The notes beneath the pieces are model-generated. The model saw only the letters and a program-made list of their open reading frames with translations. It was not told the origin of the DNA and did not search any database. 64,000 bases of DNA from positions 182,754,508 through 182,818,507 of the forward strand of contig NC_133661.1 in the NCBI RefSeq assembly GCF_037893015.1. Direction: 5' to 3'. Origin of the DNA: Macrotis lagotis (taxonomy: Eukaryota > Chordata > Mammalia > Peramelemorphia > Peramelidae). Of the stretch, positions 1 to 18,451 are shown one piece after another (within the stretch, counting starts at the first letter, position 1; each line of letters opens with the position of its first letter). A program made the translations under genes and the position numbers.

Positions 1-265
1 TGAACTAGGATTCATATGGAAGTGCTGTCTGTCCCTTCTGTGTGGTACATCAGTTTCCTCATCACTTCATAGCACCTGTCTGGGAGATTAGGCACTCTTA
101 CTATTAGGGTCATAGGCTCATAGTTCAGGAGTTAGTGGGGAACCCTTGAGGTCATCTAGTGTTCCCTCCTTGTTTTACAGATGAGAAAACTGAGGCTCAG
201 AGGTTGAGAGAATTTTCCAGTGTCATAGAGGAAGTAATCATCAAAGGTGTAGGCTTTTTATTTGT

Positions 266-424
266 TTTTGGTTTTTTTTAGGATTTTGCAAGGCAAATGG
301 AGTTAAGTGACTTGCCCAAGGCCACACAGCTAGGTAATTATTAAGTGTCTGAGGCTGGATTTGAACTCAGGTACTCCTGACTTCAGGGCCAGTGCTCTAT
401 CCACTGCACCACCTAGCCACCCCA
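266..424 (-). mobile_element. Marsupial tRNA-derived SINE (WSINE1/SINE1_MD type)
   Basis: Minus-strand copy: poly-T, TTTTGCAAGGCAAATGG, CAAGGCCACACAGCTAGG, TTTGAACTCAGG (B-box complement) and CCACCTAGCCACCCC. This is the commonest young repeat of the window. Later entries of this type carry the same landmarks. Confidence 0.9.
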
Positions 425-1300
425 GAGGTGTAGGCTTTTTAACGCAAGATCCAGTCAATATCCTTTCCACTGGACTATTTTTAAGGGGAAAACCTGGCTT
501 CTTAGGAACAATGCAATTGTATTCAGCATATTCAGAGGACTGAACAAGACTGGTGGAAGATCTGAAAAGACTGTGCCTTGACCCTTCTGATCTCTGTGCT
601 CAAGGGGAACCTGGACAAGTGGTGGCAGGCAATTTTACCTTGTACCAGAACCACTGACCTCATGTACACAAGACTAATGAGGCAGAACAGCTGCCTCAGG
701 AGGCCCCCAGTTTGGCCTCTGCCCTTTGAACTGGCCTCCACTGAGAAGCCAATTACCTTTTCCAGGAGTGTTCTCATAAGAATTTTCTCATAGGTTGGAA
801 AACTGGATAGCCAGAAGTAATGAGGAAGGGTAAATTCTATATCCTATATGAACTTGACCAACAATCTTGGATAGAGATAAAATGAACCAGGACCCCTGGA
901 TTCTGTTTAGTGGTCCATATGGGCTTCCTAAAAGGAAACATCCTCTAGCCACAAATCTACTTTGAACTAAAAGAATCTTTTAGGGGCCATCATTAAGTGC
1001 TTGGACATGACAGCACTTTGACATCACACATACATAGACACACACGGACATGCACAGCACAGACACACAGACACAGATGGTGACTTTTGAAAATCCCCAA
1101 ATGTTAGCTAGCGCTGACATTAGAATTAGAAATAGAGAACCATCTTTCAGAAGAATTTTTGGAGGAAGGCATCAAGGTGTGGTAAATGGGTGGAGGAGGT
1201 AGGGGAGGGTGTAGAAGAGTAGTAGTTTTAGACTGATCAGATCATAGATTTAGAGTTGGAAGAGACTTAGAGGTCTTCCTAGTCTGATTACCTCCATTTT

Positions 1301-1452
1301 TTTTTTTTTTAGATTTTTCAAGGCAGTGGGGTTAAGTGGCTTGCCCAAGGCCACAGGGCTAGGTAATTATTAAATGTCTGAGGCCGGCTTTGAACTCAGG
1401 TACTCCTGACTTCAGGACTGGTGCTCTATCCACTGCGCCACCTAGCTGCCCC
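1301..1452 (-). mobile_element. Marsupial tRNA-derived SINE
   Basis: Full-length minus copy with poly-T at 1297-1310, ending CCTAGCTGCCCC. Flanked by an approximate target duplication GATTACCTCCATTTT / GACTACCTCCATTTT. Confidence 0.9.
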
Positions 1453-1650
1453 AGACTACCTCCATTTTGCAAATGGGGAATCTGAGGTCCAAAAGCTCAC
1501 ACAAGGTCATGTAAATGACAGAGGTGAGATCTAAACCCTGATCCTCTAGGTTCCAAATCCAGGCTCATCTTTGAATTTTTTTTTCTTTTCCTTCTTTTCA
1601 TCTGCCCTTAGTTGAAGGAAGGTCTCTACAATAGAGTGTGTGGGGGGAAT

Positions 1651-1795
1651 GCAGTAAGGTGGTATAGAGCTCTCCCTGGAGTCAGGAGGACCTAAATTCA
1701 AATCTGACCTCAGACTATTGGCTGTCCCTAGCTGTGTAACTCTGTGCAAGTCACTTAACCCCAACTGCCTCCAAAAAAAATTAAAATAAAATAAA
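1651..1795 (+). mobile_element. Older tRNA-derived SINE
   Basis: Plus copy reading CCTGGAGTCAGGAGGACC, TTCAAATCTGACCTCAG, TGCAAGTCACTTAACCCC and CTGCCTCC then an A-rich tail. It is an older subfamily than the CCTTGCAAAAACC form. Confidence 0.8.
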
Positions 1796-4551
1796 AGATA
1801 TTAGGGAAGAGTCTCAGGGCAGTAGGATAGGATTGAACTGATACATAGTACATAAGGCAGCAGAAAAGATGGTGCTGAGGTCAAAAGCACCAGGAGCTAC
1901 AGGAAAGACTGATTACAAAGATCCAACTCACTCAGCAGATTTTCTGGGCTGGTATGTTGGGCAGGGAGGAAAGGACAGAAGGGGGGTGCATTTCAATTCA
2001 TGTGGCTTTTAAATGATTAGCAGGCAAATTGTATTCTGACCAATAAGTTACAATTAGTTATTTTTGAATTAAAGTTTGGGTTGATATGACTACATTTCCA
2101 CAAAGGGAACCTTGGGTTTGAGGAATAGGGGAAAATGGAATCTTCCTACTGAGGTGATTGATGAGCACTTTGGGGATCTGTGTCTCCTCAGGATAAAACA
2201 GTCTTAGCCCTTACTGAGATTTGAGACTTTTCTAGAGTACTTCAGAAGACATGTGCTGAAATGTCTACGTTATTTCTGTTTCAAAACTTAATGGAAAAGT
2301 TGGGCCTTAAAAGTCTTTTACTTTTGGTTCAAAGTGAAACTGACCTAGGGAATGGTTTCTTTAAATTCATTTCTAATCCATTGATTCTATGATCCTTTCT
2401 AACTCCTCTGCTTGAAATGAACACTTCTCAGTTCATACATCCACAAGAAGCCCAGGTTTCATGGGATGATTTTGAGGCAGATCTTGCTGAGTGATTGGCA
2501 GGTTAATGTCCTTGTTTAAGGACAATTCACTTTTGGGTTCTTACTTGGGGTACAAAGCTAAAACACTGGAACTCTGGGAGCTCCACTTTGATTGAAGTGG
2601 CAGCCTGATTCTGGGATTATCCAGTCCAGAACTCTCCAAGGTCAATTCTGGAACTTGTTCCTATATCAGGGAAGGTCTGCATCAGGCTGATCCATTCTGA
2701 AGTAGAATTTTGGTGCTAGTAATGACTAGGCCCCCTCGGACCTAGAGCCTGGACCTCCAGGAGAATGGGACTCTCAGACACACTCTAATCTGGACCTGCA
2801 CTCTAGGTTTGAGGAAGAACTGAGCTGTTCAACAGGAGAGGGAATATGGGGTCAAGTTTGCTCTGGGATTAGTTCAGTGAGTGTCTTCCTATTCTACATT
2901 GCTTCCCTCCTCTGTCTGCTTTCAAAGTATCAGTTCCACTTTAAGAGCAATGATCTTGGCCATAGCTCTGGGGCCTCCTATCAGTTGTATCCACCCTGGG
3001 GAGGGGTAGGAAAAGAGTCAAGTCAGCTCTATTCTACTTACCATACTCACTTCCTGCTCCCATGGCCATCAGAGCCCAGAGGAAGCTGAGCTTAGGAAAG
3101 TGAGAAAGAGAGGGGTCAGATATACCACTGCTACAATATGTCCTCTCTCTTTCACCCTTATTTCACAGGACTCCTTTCTCACTTTAAAAAGAGTCTTCCA
3201 TGCTGAACACAGATTAAATTAGCCACCTTGTGTCAAAGTAGCATGACTGAATAAATAAACTTACTTAGGGGGGATGATAACAGGAATTTGGGTCATAAAG
3301 CTGAGTTTCCATCAAGCGCATCAATTGTCTGAGGCTCATGAGGGACAAAGTGCAAAACTGAGAGTTCTGAGGCCAAAGGAAAAGGGAATTGGAGTAATGC
3401 TGCGGAGAAGGTCAGTTTACTGATGGAGTAAGAGAATAAAGGGGAGAGTAGGAGATCGTAGAGATTGAAATATGTTCTTAATACTATTTGCTGTTGTATG
3501 ATGAAGAGGATTGTTTGTAGCGCTCTTAGTTTCAGGGTAGATCAGCTAAATAGCCGAAAGTCAGGAGTCTAACCCATTTTATTTTATAAATGAGGAAACT
3601 GAATCCTGGAGAGGTGAAGTTGCATGTCATTGGAATGAGTGTCTGAGGCAGGATTCAAATTCAGTTCTTCCTGACTCCAAGCCCAGTATTCTATACATTA
3701 TACCTCATTTGAGCTAATTCAATCTCTTTATTTTACAGATAAGGAGACAGATGCAGAGATGTTGTGACTTGTTTAAGGTTCCATATATAGTAAGCCTTAA
3801 AGGTGGGATTAAACCCAGTTTCTTGCTTCCCAAGTTAGTGCTTCTTCATTCTTACTGTAGATAGAATGGGCCAGTCCCTTGAATCCATCCCAATTAGAAT
3901 CCATTCCCAGGGTAGCCCAGAATTTTTTGTATAGTTTGGGGTGACTAATGTATAATTAGTTGACGAGGACAGAAAAGCCATCTCAGGATGTTGGCACATT
4001 GCAGTATTTCCTGAAGGGTACCAGGGTAGAGAGGGAGAGACAAAAGTAGGGTAAAAGGAGGCAAGAGCTGGTGGTGGTCAGGAGGATGGGGAAAATGAAG
4101 AAAGAGAAAAAGTGGGATTGAGATCATCTGGGAATCTGAATGAGATTGCCTGGGAGTGGTAAATTGGGTGTTTTGGTAATGGGAAGTCCAAGGAGCTGCA
4201 AAATGCTAGAATATCAATGAGCTGAAGGGTAAGATGGAGGAACCCTATTCATTTAGAGGGAAGTTGGCTTGATTGTGCATGCCTCTACGTGCTTTAATGA
4301 TTAGCTTGGCACTGGTCGGGTGCTCTAGCTGAATTTTGGCTTAGCCCTATGATAAGGTTTGATTGTTTACATAGTTTTTTTCATTCTATATGCAACAGAC
4401 ATGAGCCTTGCCTGAATTGGGTAGAGATTTAGAACAGTAAAAATCAGTGGAAGGATTTGGGAAGCTGAAAGAACACAGGACTGTTCCTTTGTAGAGCTAA
4501 CCCCCTCCCCATTCCCCTCCCACTTTAGATATGGGGGAAGAGAAGTAAATA

Positions 4552-4792
4552 CTAGGTGGTATAGTGGATACAGCTCTGGGGCTTGATTCAAGAAGACTTA
4601 AGTTTAAATCCTTCCTCAGACAGTAGCTATGTGACTTTGGCTGGGCACTTAACCCTTGTTTGCCTTAGTTCCCTCATCTGTAAAGTGAGCTAGAGAAGGA
4701 AATGGTAAACCACTCTAGTATCTTGTCCAAGAAAACCCCAAATGGGGTCAGGACAAGTCATACATGACTGAACACCAACAGTTAATTTTTGG
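4552..4792 (+). mobile_element. Long marsupial SINE with GACTGAAC-ACAACA tail
   Basis: tRNA-like head CTAGGTGGTATAGTGGATAC, then CAAGAAAACCCCAAATGGGG and CATGACTGAACACCAACA. It is the same longer family as 46762-47012 (+), 27677-27897 (-) and 61131-61384 (-). Confidence 0.8.
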
Positions 4793-5994
4793 TTATTTGG
4801 TGATAGTGTCTTTGAACTCCACAGAAAAAAGGGAACCGGAAAGATTGGAACATCATTATAGGTTGAGAGATTTAGAATTGGAAGAGAGCTTAGAGGTCTT
4901 CTAACCCATACTTCATTTGATATATTAAAACAACTGAAGCTTTGAGCTGAGCAAGGGACAGCTTCAGAATCTTCAAATGACCCGGTGACCTGAAGCTGGC
5001 AAGTCTACCAGTGTGACTCAGTTTTATCACTTGTATTACAGATGAACTTTGTCTTTTCCTTTGGAACCCTCAGGGGAAGGGTGCCCATGAGAGAATAATA
5101 AGATGACTCAAGTCTGTCTTCAGAGGGGAATGTGTCTGCTCTGTTAGAGAAGGAAAGAACAAGAAAGAGAACCCAAGGAATGGGAGATTTGGGGCTCGAA
5201 CAGATTCTAAGAAACATTTAGCTGGGCTTCAAATGTGCTTTTTCCACCTTTCTTTCCTCCCACATCCTGTATTACTGGAGCCAACTTGTCTGTTGACAAT
5301 GTGTGGGTTTCTCCCCTTCCTTGACTCTCTTTCATCTGAGGGGTGACCTATGAGATTTAACAAAGCCACGGGAAATAGTGAGGAAGGTAGTGTGGGGCAG
5401 TGGAAAGTGTCTGGACAGAGAGTTGGGTGACTGGAGGATGGACTTTGTCAGACACTAACAAGTAAATCACCACTTCTGAACTTTCTCATCTGTAAAAACA
5501 AGACATTGGACTAGAGGGCTTCTGAGGTCCTTAGCAGATTCCCTCATATTAAAATTTTAGAATTACATCCAAGGAATTGCTTGAGGAACATTTGTGGTTG
5601 TTCCCACTGAGATGATTGTTGGACCAGAGATAAAGTCCCTACCTATTCTCAGCAGCCCTCTCAGCTCCAAGTATCTCTTTCAACAGAAAAATAAGCAATG
5701 GGGCTGGCAGGCAGGGGAAGTCTGGCTTAGATTCTAATCCATGGTCACACATCCTGACCTGTTGACTCAGACAGTGGATAAGTCACAACAAGACTATTCT
5801 CTGGGAAAGGATCAAGGTTAAAATAACTCAGCAGTAAAACAAAAGAATCAGAAAGGAGTCCTCAGAGATATAGTTGGGGGAGGGAAAAAGCAGAAAAACA
5901 TTTTTTTTTTTGGTTCTGCGGGCTATGCATATTACCACTAATCTCTTTCTACCATCTTTTGCTCTCTCCTGTGAAAGTGTTTAGGCATTACTAA

Positions 5995-6237
5995 AAATTA
6001 TAGCTAATATTTACATAGCACTTTGAGATCTGTAAATTGATTTACAAATATCTTATTTGATCTTTTCAACAACTCTGGGAGGTGAGTGCTATTATTATTT
6101 CAATTTTATAGTTGAGGAAACTGAGGCAAGCACAGGATGAGTTGCCCAGGGACACTCAGCTAATAAAAGTGTCTTAGGTTGGGATTGAACTCATGTCTGT
6201 CTGACTCTATCCATTGCACTAGCTAGCTGCCTCTTCC
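5995..6237 (-). mobile_element. Old MIR/THER-type SINE
   Basis: Contains GCACTTTGAGATCTGTAAA, CAACAACTCTGGGAGGTGAG, TTGAGGAAACTGAGGCAAG and a degenerate CTAGCTGCCT end. Diverged, no target duplication. Confidence 0.7.
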
Positions 6238-6549
6238 ACTGGGATATGCTCATTCTCTTAGTCATCTCATGTCTGATAGTTTGTCCTATATCATAATTTA
6301 GATGGTAAGTTACTTGAGGGCAAGGATAGCTGGGTAATTCCATGTCTCTAAAGCAAGGTTGTTTTTACAAGCTCAGCTAATTTGGGGTGATAATGATCAA
6401 AACTTTCTGGCATTCAGGTCAGAGCTGAAGTCCTTAAATTACTCTTGGCATTAGGGTACCACCGCCCAAAGTTAACTGCTTGGAAACCAACATCTCCACC
6501 CCTTTCCTCCTCTTATCTGGTCATTAACCAGTATTTTTTTTTCTTTCAG

Positions 6550-13607
<7,058 letters not shown>

Positions 13608-14085
13608 GTAACAACCTGACTTTTCTGAGACACTGAGGATAGGGAATTTCCTTTTCCCACTGGCTGCTGCAGGATAGGATCCTTCCTTGAAGACAATCTA
13701 CAAAGTCCAGACCTGGCTTTCTTTGGGACAGCTTTAGGAACCTTTTGAACTTATTCTTTAAGAGAAGTGAATAATTTATTGTATTTGTTACTTCTTGTTT
13801 CAAGTTTTTAAATGCAGGGTTGAAGGTGGGAAGAAGAATGTCTTGGGCTTGGTTTCCCTATTAGTATGTCCTCAGGAAGAGGAGGAGGAGCCCAGGCTGG
13901 TGCCCAGAATATTCACTGGCTGGATTCTATACCACCTATCCAACCCTCTTTCTCACTGGAAACCCCACTGGAGTCAGCAATACTTCTGACCTCCTATTTA
14001 CATCAGGGAGGAGCCTTCCAAAGAAGCAGAGGTCACTTGTAAGACCATCTTGGATAACAATAAAAGGGATGACATGGCTTCTTTA
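13608..14085 (+). other. SLC7A7: SLC7A7 3' UTR
   Basis: Unique sequence from the stop codon to just past an AATAAA at 14059-14064, which is followed within 30-40 bases by T/GT-rich sequence. Alternative later signals are at 14253-14258 and 14280-14285, so the transcript could run to about 14.3 kb. The end point is inferred from signals only. Confidence 0.6.
14059..14064 (+). terminator. SLC7A7: Polyadenylation signal AATAAA, SLC7A7
   Basis: First canonical AATAAA downstream of the SLC7A7 stop codon, 452 bases beyond it. Two further AATAAA hexamers at 14253 and 14280 are alternatives. Confidence 0.55.
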
Positions 14086-14494
14086 TTTGCGCTGTCAGTT
14101 TTCCTCTTGGGACAGTCCTGACTCTGATTTTCACAGGTGGTACAGATAAGAAAATATTCTTGATGCTCTAGAAGTATTCCCTTTCCTTCCAACCTTAAGT
14201 CTACATGTTTTGTATGGTCAGATGAAATTACTGTTTCAAATGGGACTTAGAAAATAAATTATTGAATGGTAAAATGTTGAATAAAAAGTTGCTTTTTATC
14301 TCTACTAAGGACAAACATGCCAAGTTTAGCAGGTAGTGGGGCTTACAACCAAACTGGCAAATGCTTCTTTTCTAGTCTTAAAGAAAATATTCATTAATAA
14401 GTATTTAGACCCATCAGCTGAAAAATATTGCATGGAGTTAGAGTCATGCATTGTGTATGCTGTTGGTGGAAATAAGGGAACACGTGAGATACTG

Positions 14495-14625
14495 GGAAAG
14501 CTACTGGACAGAAGACCCTGGTTCTAGTCCCAACTCTGACACTAAGCTGTCTGATCATGAGTCCATTTCCTCATCTGTAATAGATGCACAATTTGAGTGA
14601 ATTGTCTCTCAGACTTTGGGGTCAA
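14495..14625 (+). mobile_element. Old MIR-like fragment between the two genes
   Basis: TGGTTCTAGTCCCAACTCTG and CATTTCCTCATCTGTAATAG are MIR core phrases. Confidence 0.5.
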
Positions 14626-14861
14626 AGTGTAGCTACACAGACATGAGTTACTGATTTCAGTAGATACTGACTTTCTCAACCAACTCAGGCATATACTTCT
14701 CTAAGTAATATATATGGAATAAAGAGAAATATGGCCCAAGAGTTTTTTTTAAGTCTTTAACCCTACAGTAACAAAAGTTGGATCTGGCCCAGTTTTGCTG
14801 CTGTGATGTCCTTGTCTCTGTCAATTACCCTTTACTCTGTTCATTACTGAGGAGGAATCAG

Positions 14862-15137
14862 GAAACTATGTATGATACAGAAGTTTATTACCTTCCCAGA
14901 GAAGAGAAAACGGCTCAGTTGCTTGCTAAGCATAAAATACTGAAAGCCTTCCCATTTCCACCTTGCATATTGGCTTATCAAGAGTCTGTGGCATTGAAAA
15001 CTTGCGAGAATTAATGTCAACACATTCCCATTGCTCCTAGGATGAAGGTGGGGAGTCACTGTCCAGATTTTGTTCTTAGGAACTCTGAGGGTCTTGATTA
15101 TCAAAGTTCTCTGGTATGTTGATAATAAATACACTGG
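14862..15137 (-). other. OXA1L: OXA1L 3' UTR
   Basis: Unique sequence after the stop codon down to just beyond the first AATAAA read on the minus strand (14889-14884). The end is inferred. The two converging genes' putative poly-A sites are about 0.6-0.8 kb apart. Confidence 0.55.
14884..14889 (-). terminator. OXA1L: Polyadenylation signal AATAAA, OXA1L
   Basis: First AATAAA on the minus strand after the OXA1L stop, about 250 bases downstream. Confidence 0.6.
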
Positions 15138-15262
15138 TCATCCAAGAGTATCCCTCCAAGGCTTCTGTGACTTTGGTTTGCTGCTGGCTGTGGTAGCAGT
15201 AGAAGGCTGTTTTCCTTCAGGCTGTAGCAGGGGATTGTGGGTGAAGGTTTGTCTTAAGGGGC
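15138..15262 (-). CDS. OXA1L: OXA1L terminal coding exon 10 with stop
   Basis: Acceptor cttccctag. Encodes [20 protein letters not shown] then [20 protein letters not shown] and G; stop TGA at 15140-15138. The basic, low-complexity C-terminal tail matches the human form apart from the middle. Confidence 0.96.
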
Positions 15263-18200
15263 CTAGGGAAGAAAAGAGAAAGTAGATAAGCAGGGAAGAG
15301 AAAAGAAAAGCAGAAGCCAAGATACAGTCTAGAATTTCTGCAAATCAAGAAAAACGATCCACCTCGAGCTGCCAGCTGCAGGTGATCCCGCATGCGACGC
15401 TCCCGTTCCTTTAGCTGGTGAGCTGTCTGGGCATTTTTCCAGCCTGTGGGAGAAGTAATAAGCTAAGAGTCAGCATTTAGTTCTCTCCTCTAATCACTTC
15501 CCTCCAGCAATACCGTTTCCCTAGAACACAGGCTTACCTGTTTTGAGGCTCTTAATGAGGCCCTCCTGCGTAGGCAACTGGCTTGGCTCATGAATGATTC
15601 GCTTTGGAATGCGCAGCCAAATGCGTACAGCTGGGATCTGCAGGAAGCCCACTTGGGCCAGTGAGAAGAGGTTGGAAGAAAACCAGTATGTGAACACTGC
15701 CTGAAAAAAAGAGAGGAGGACTTTTAGGAGCGATCTCTCTCCCTCTTTCCAGCATATGAGGCAAAAGAACAGAGTTTTGGCCAGGCAGAGAAGAGCCCAA
15801 ATGCTTCAATTTGACATACCGTGGGGAAATGAATGGTGAAGGGCAAGACCACCAGGGGTAGCACTCGGAAGACAGTCTTCATCATACGCAGATTGGCATT
15901 GTTGACACCAGTCTCAGCACCCAGCTAACAATAAGGAAACAAACAATGTAAAGGAGGGAGGCAAGGGAAGACCAAAAAAGAAGCAGAGAATTAAGGAAAG
16001 AAGTGAAAGGAAAGTAGGAAATCAATATGGAAAAAAACCTCTCCATCTTTCTTGCCCAATTATACTTCTGGAGGAATAATCCAATAACATGTCATAACCA
16101 CACACCACGGTAATATCAGGGAGCTGACTTAAGAGTTGACTGACCATTTCTATGAAACATTTATAACCCTGGACAGTGTGCCTGATGCCATTTCCCCACA
16201 GAACCCAATAAATGTATAACTGTGAGTAGGCCTTGATTGAAAGGTTGAAGATCCATAGCTGAACTCATGAATGAGCCATATCTACTCCCCTTATCCCTAA
16301 TGCCTACTCTTAGCTTCCTAAGATAACTTTTTTAGCTTTATAGTTTATCCTGGCTTCTCAGATTAGTTTGTATTACTCCTTGTACTTGGAAAACCAATTT
16401 CCCAGGAGAATTCAAGCTTACCTCAAGGATCGCCCACATCGATGCTGTGACTAATAAGGGCAGTGCATAGATGGGGTCAGCTGCTGTGAGATCCTGGAAC
16501 CACCAGAGACCACCATTCTGCATACTGGGTACAGGGAAATAGGCCATCTCTCTCAGTGCAATGAAGAAGGAGATGAAGACAGGAGCCTAGAGCATAGGGT
16601 AGATAGATATCATTTGGAGGAATAATTCCTTGTTGCCTCTGGGTGGGAGTCCCACAATGTACTAAGTACTAAGGGCAGGATCCATTTCTTAGGAGAACAG
16701 AGAAAGAAAACAGATACAAGTCCCAGAAGCCTAGAAGAACAATACAGCTACTTACCTGAGCAAGGGGAACAATGAATCCTCTCATAGGGCTCACATCATG
16801 TCTCTTCTGGTAGAGCTGTAGGTCTGAAAAGGCCCTGGAAACTGTAACCAGCAGAGGTGAGGCAAGTCACAAGGTGGTTCCAGAGCAGGGCAACATCCCC
16901 CTTCCTACTTAACTCACAACTCTTATTTCCAATTCACCCCCCATCCCTCCCCGCTTCATTGACTCACACTCAAATTTGTCCCCTGACAACTTGGCCTCAT
17001 TCATTCGAGCAGTAAATTTTTGGATCTGTGGCATGTGGTTATTGATCTTTACTGCTTCCCGTTGGCCTTTCACAATGAGGGGGAAAATGAGGCATCTTGC
17101 AACAACAGTGCCTAGTAAAAACAAACCAAAAACAGATGTGAATTTGAATATACCCTTTAAATAAGGCTGGGATTAGGTTCCAACAGGAAGGGAACAGTCT
17201 CACCCTAACCTTTCAACCATACCTCACCTGAGGGCACAGGATGGAGAAAGTATCTGGACTGAGTTACTTCCAAAGCTCTGATCTCTTTGCTGTTCCATCA
17301 GGAAACCTAATATTAATTTCTGTAAGGTAGGTAGGTATGTATTGGGGAATCTCTCAATTCAGTCACTGCTAGAATGAGAGGGGAAGATTTACTGAGGCTT
17401 ACTGTTTTAATACCTTCTGATCTCTCTACTTATACCGCATGATCAGCTTCCCAGCAATTTGGACCAAGGTTCTTCTCTAGCATACAGTGATCAAGATATT
17501 GCAAGGGCATTTTGTTCTAACCCTCTCCTTCATTCAATTATTCAAAAGCCTATTTGCCACCACCTGAGGACCCTTTATGAACTACAGATTATATACTGAT
17601 TTCAAAATATCATTTTGACAAACAGTCCATCCAAGTCTTTGGAGTCTGTTTCTTACCTAAGTTTCTTCTTCTTTAGTCCCCCTATCTTGGTCCTCAATGG
17701 AGGGGTTGTGATCCATTAGAACCTGCTTAACCAAGCTTCTACTTTTTTAATCCTCTTTGCCCACAAGTCCCTATTCCTGGTTCCTGCTTCCCCTACTTCA
17801 AAGGTCTTGTTCCCCTTACATGTAACAATGGCTCCCCACCATGGCAGGCCCAGATCAACATGCACAAACTCCAGAAGGTTCTGTACGAGTCCCACTGGAG
17901 TGTAGCCTCCTAGTCCCAGATCACTAAGGCTTTGCTCTGCAGCAAACTGGACCACATCAGCAGTGCCACCTGGAACCACCTCTGTCACTGATGTTGGGGA
18001 AGGTGTTGTAGGGAGTACAGGAGAGGTCTGCACCTGTTGCAAGAAAAGAAACTTAGTATAGTGAAGAGCCTAGTGGGAAAATAATTAGGCATCTCCTAAT
18101 TAGACCAATGCATCTATTTGTTTGGCAGACATGGTCAGGTCAATTTGCTTGAGCTTTTTTTAGGGACTTGGTGGGGGCATAACAAGGAGTCATTAGGAAA

Positions 18201-18398
18201 TGAGCTATATACAAAGTGAAAATAGCATCAATAAAACAAAGAAAAACAAATAGCAAGGAATCTCCAGGTTGTCTATTTGTGCCTTCAAATTATGTTATAA
18301 CACTTTTATCCACTTGCTCCTCTTTCTCTAACTCCATTCTTCCAATACTGTACACAATTCGTAGACTAGGTGGGTGATCTTATCTGTACCTAGATCTC

Positions 18399-18451
<53 letters not shown>

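Larger units (their letters stand above)
1..6549 (+). other. SLC7A7 intron (partial), upstream of the exon at 6550
   Basis: No exon was recognised here. Contents are SINEs (separate entries), older MIR/THER-type pieces at about 127-250, 3560-3850, 5400-5560 and 5995-6237, and unique sequence in between, notably 1800-3550 and 4800-5400. The first coding exon of SLC7A7 should lie upstream of base 1. Confidence 0.6.

Noticed and set aside
266..424. tRNA gene suggested by A-box and B-box-like sequences (also in all other SINE copies)
   Set aside because: These are the tRNA-derived heads of SINEs; no cloverleaf with anticodon arm can be formed.
2877..3089. Frame containing SGASY, which also occurs in the first coding exon of y+LAT1
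   Set aside because: The similarity stops after five residues, there are no suitable splice sites, and the flanking translation does not match the transporter.
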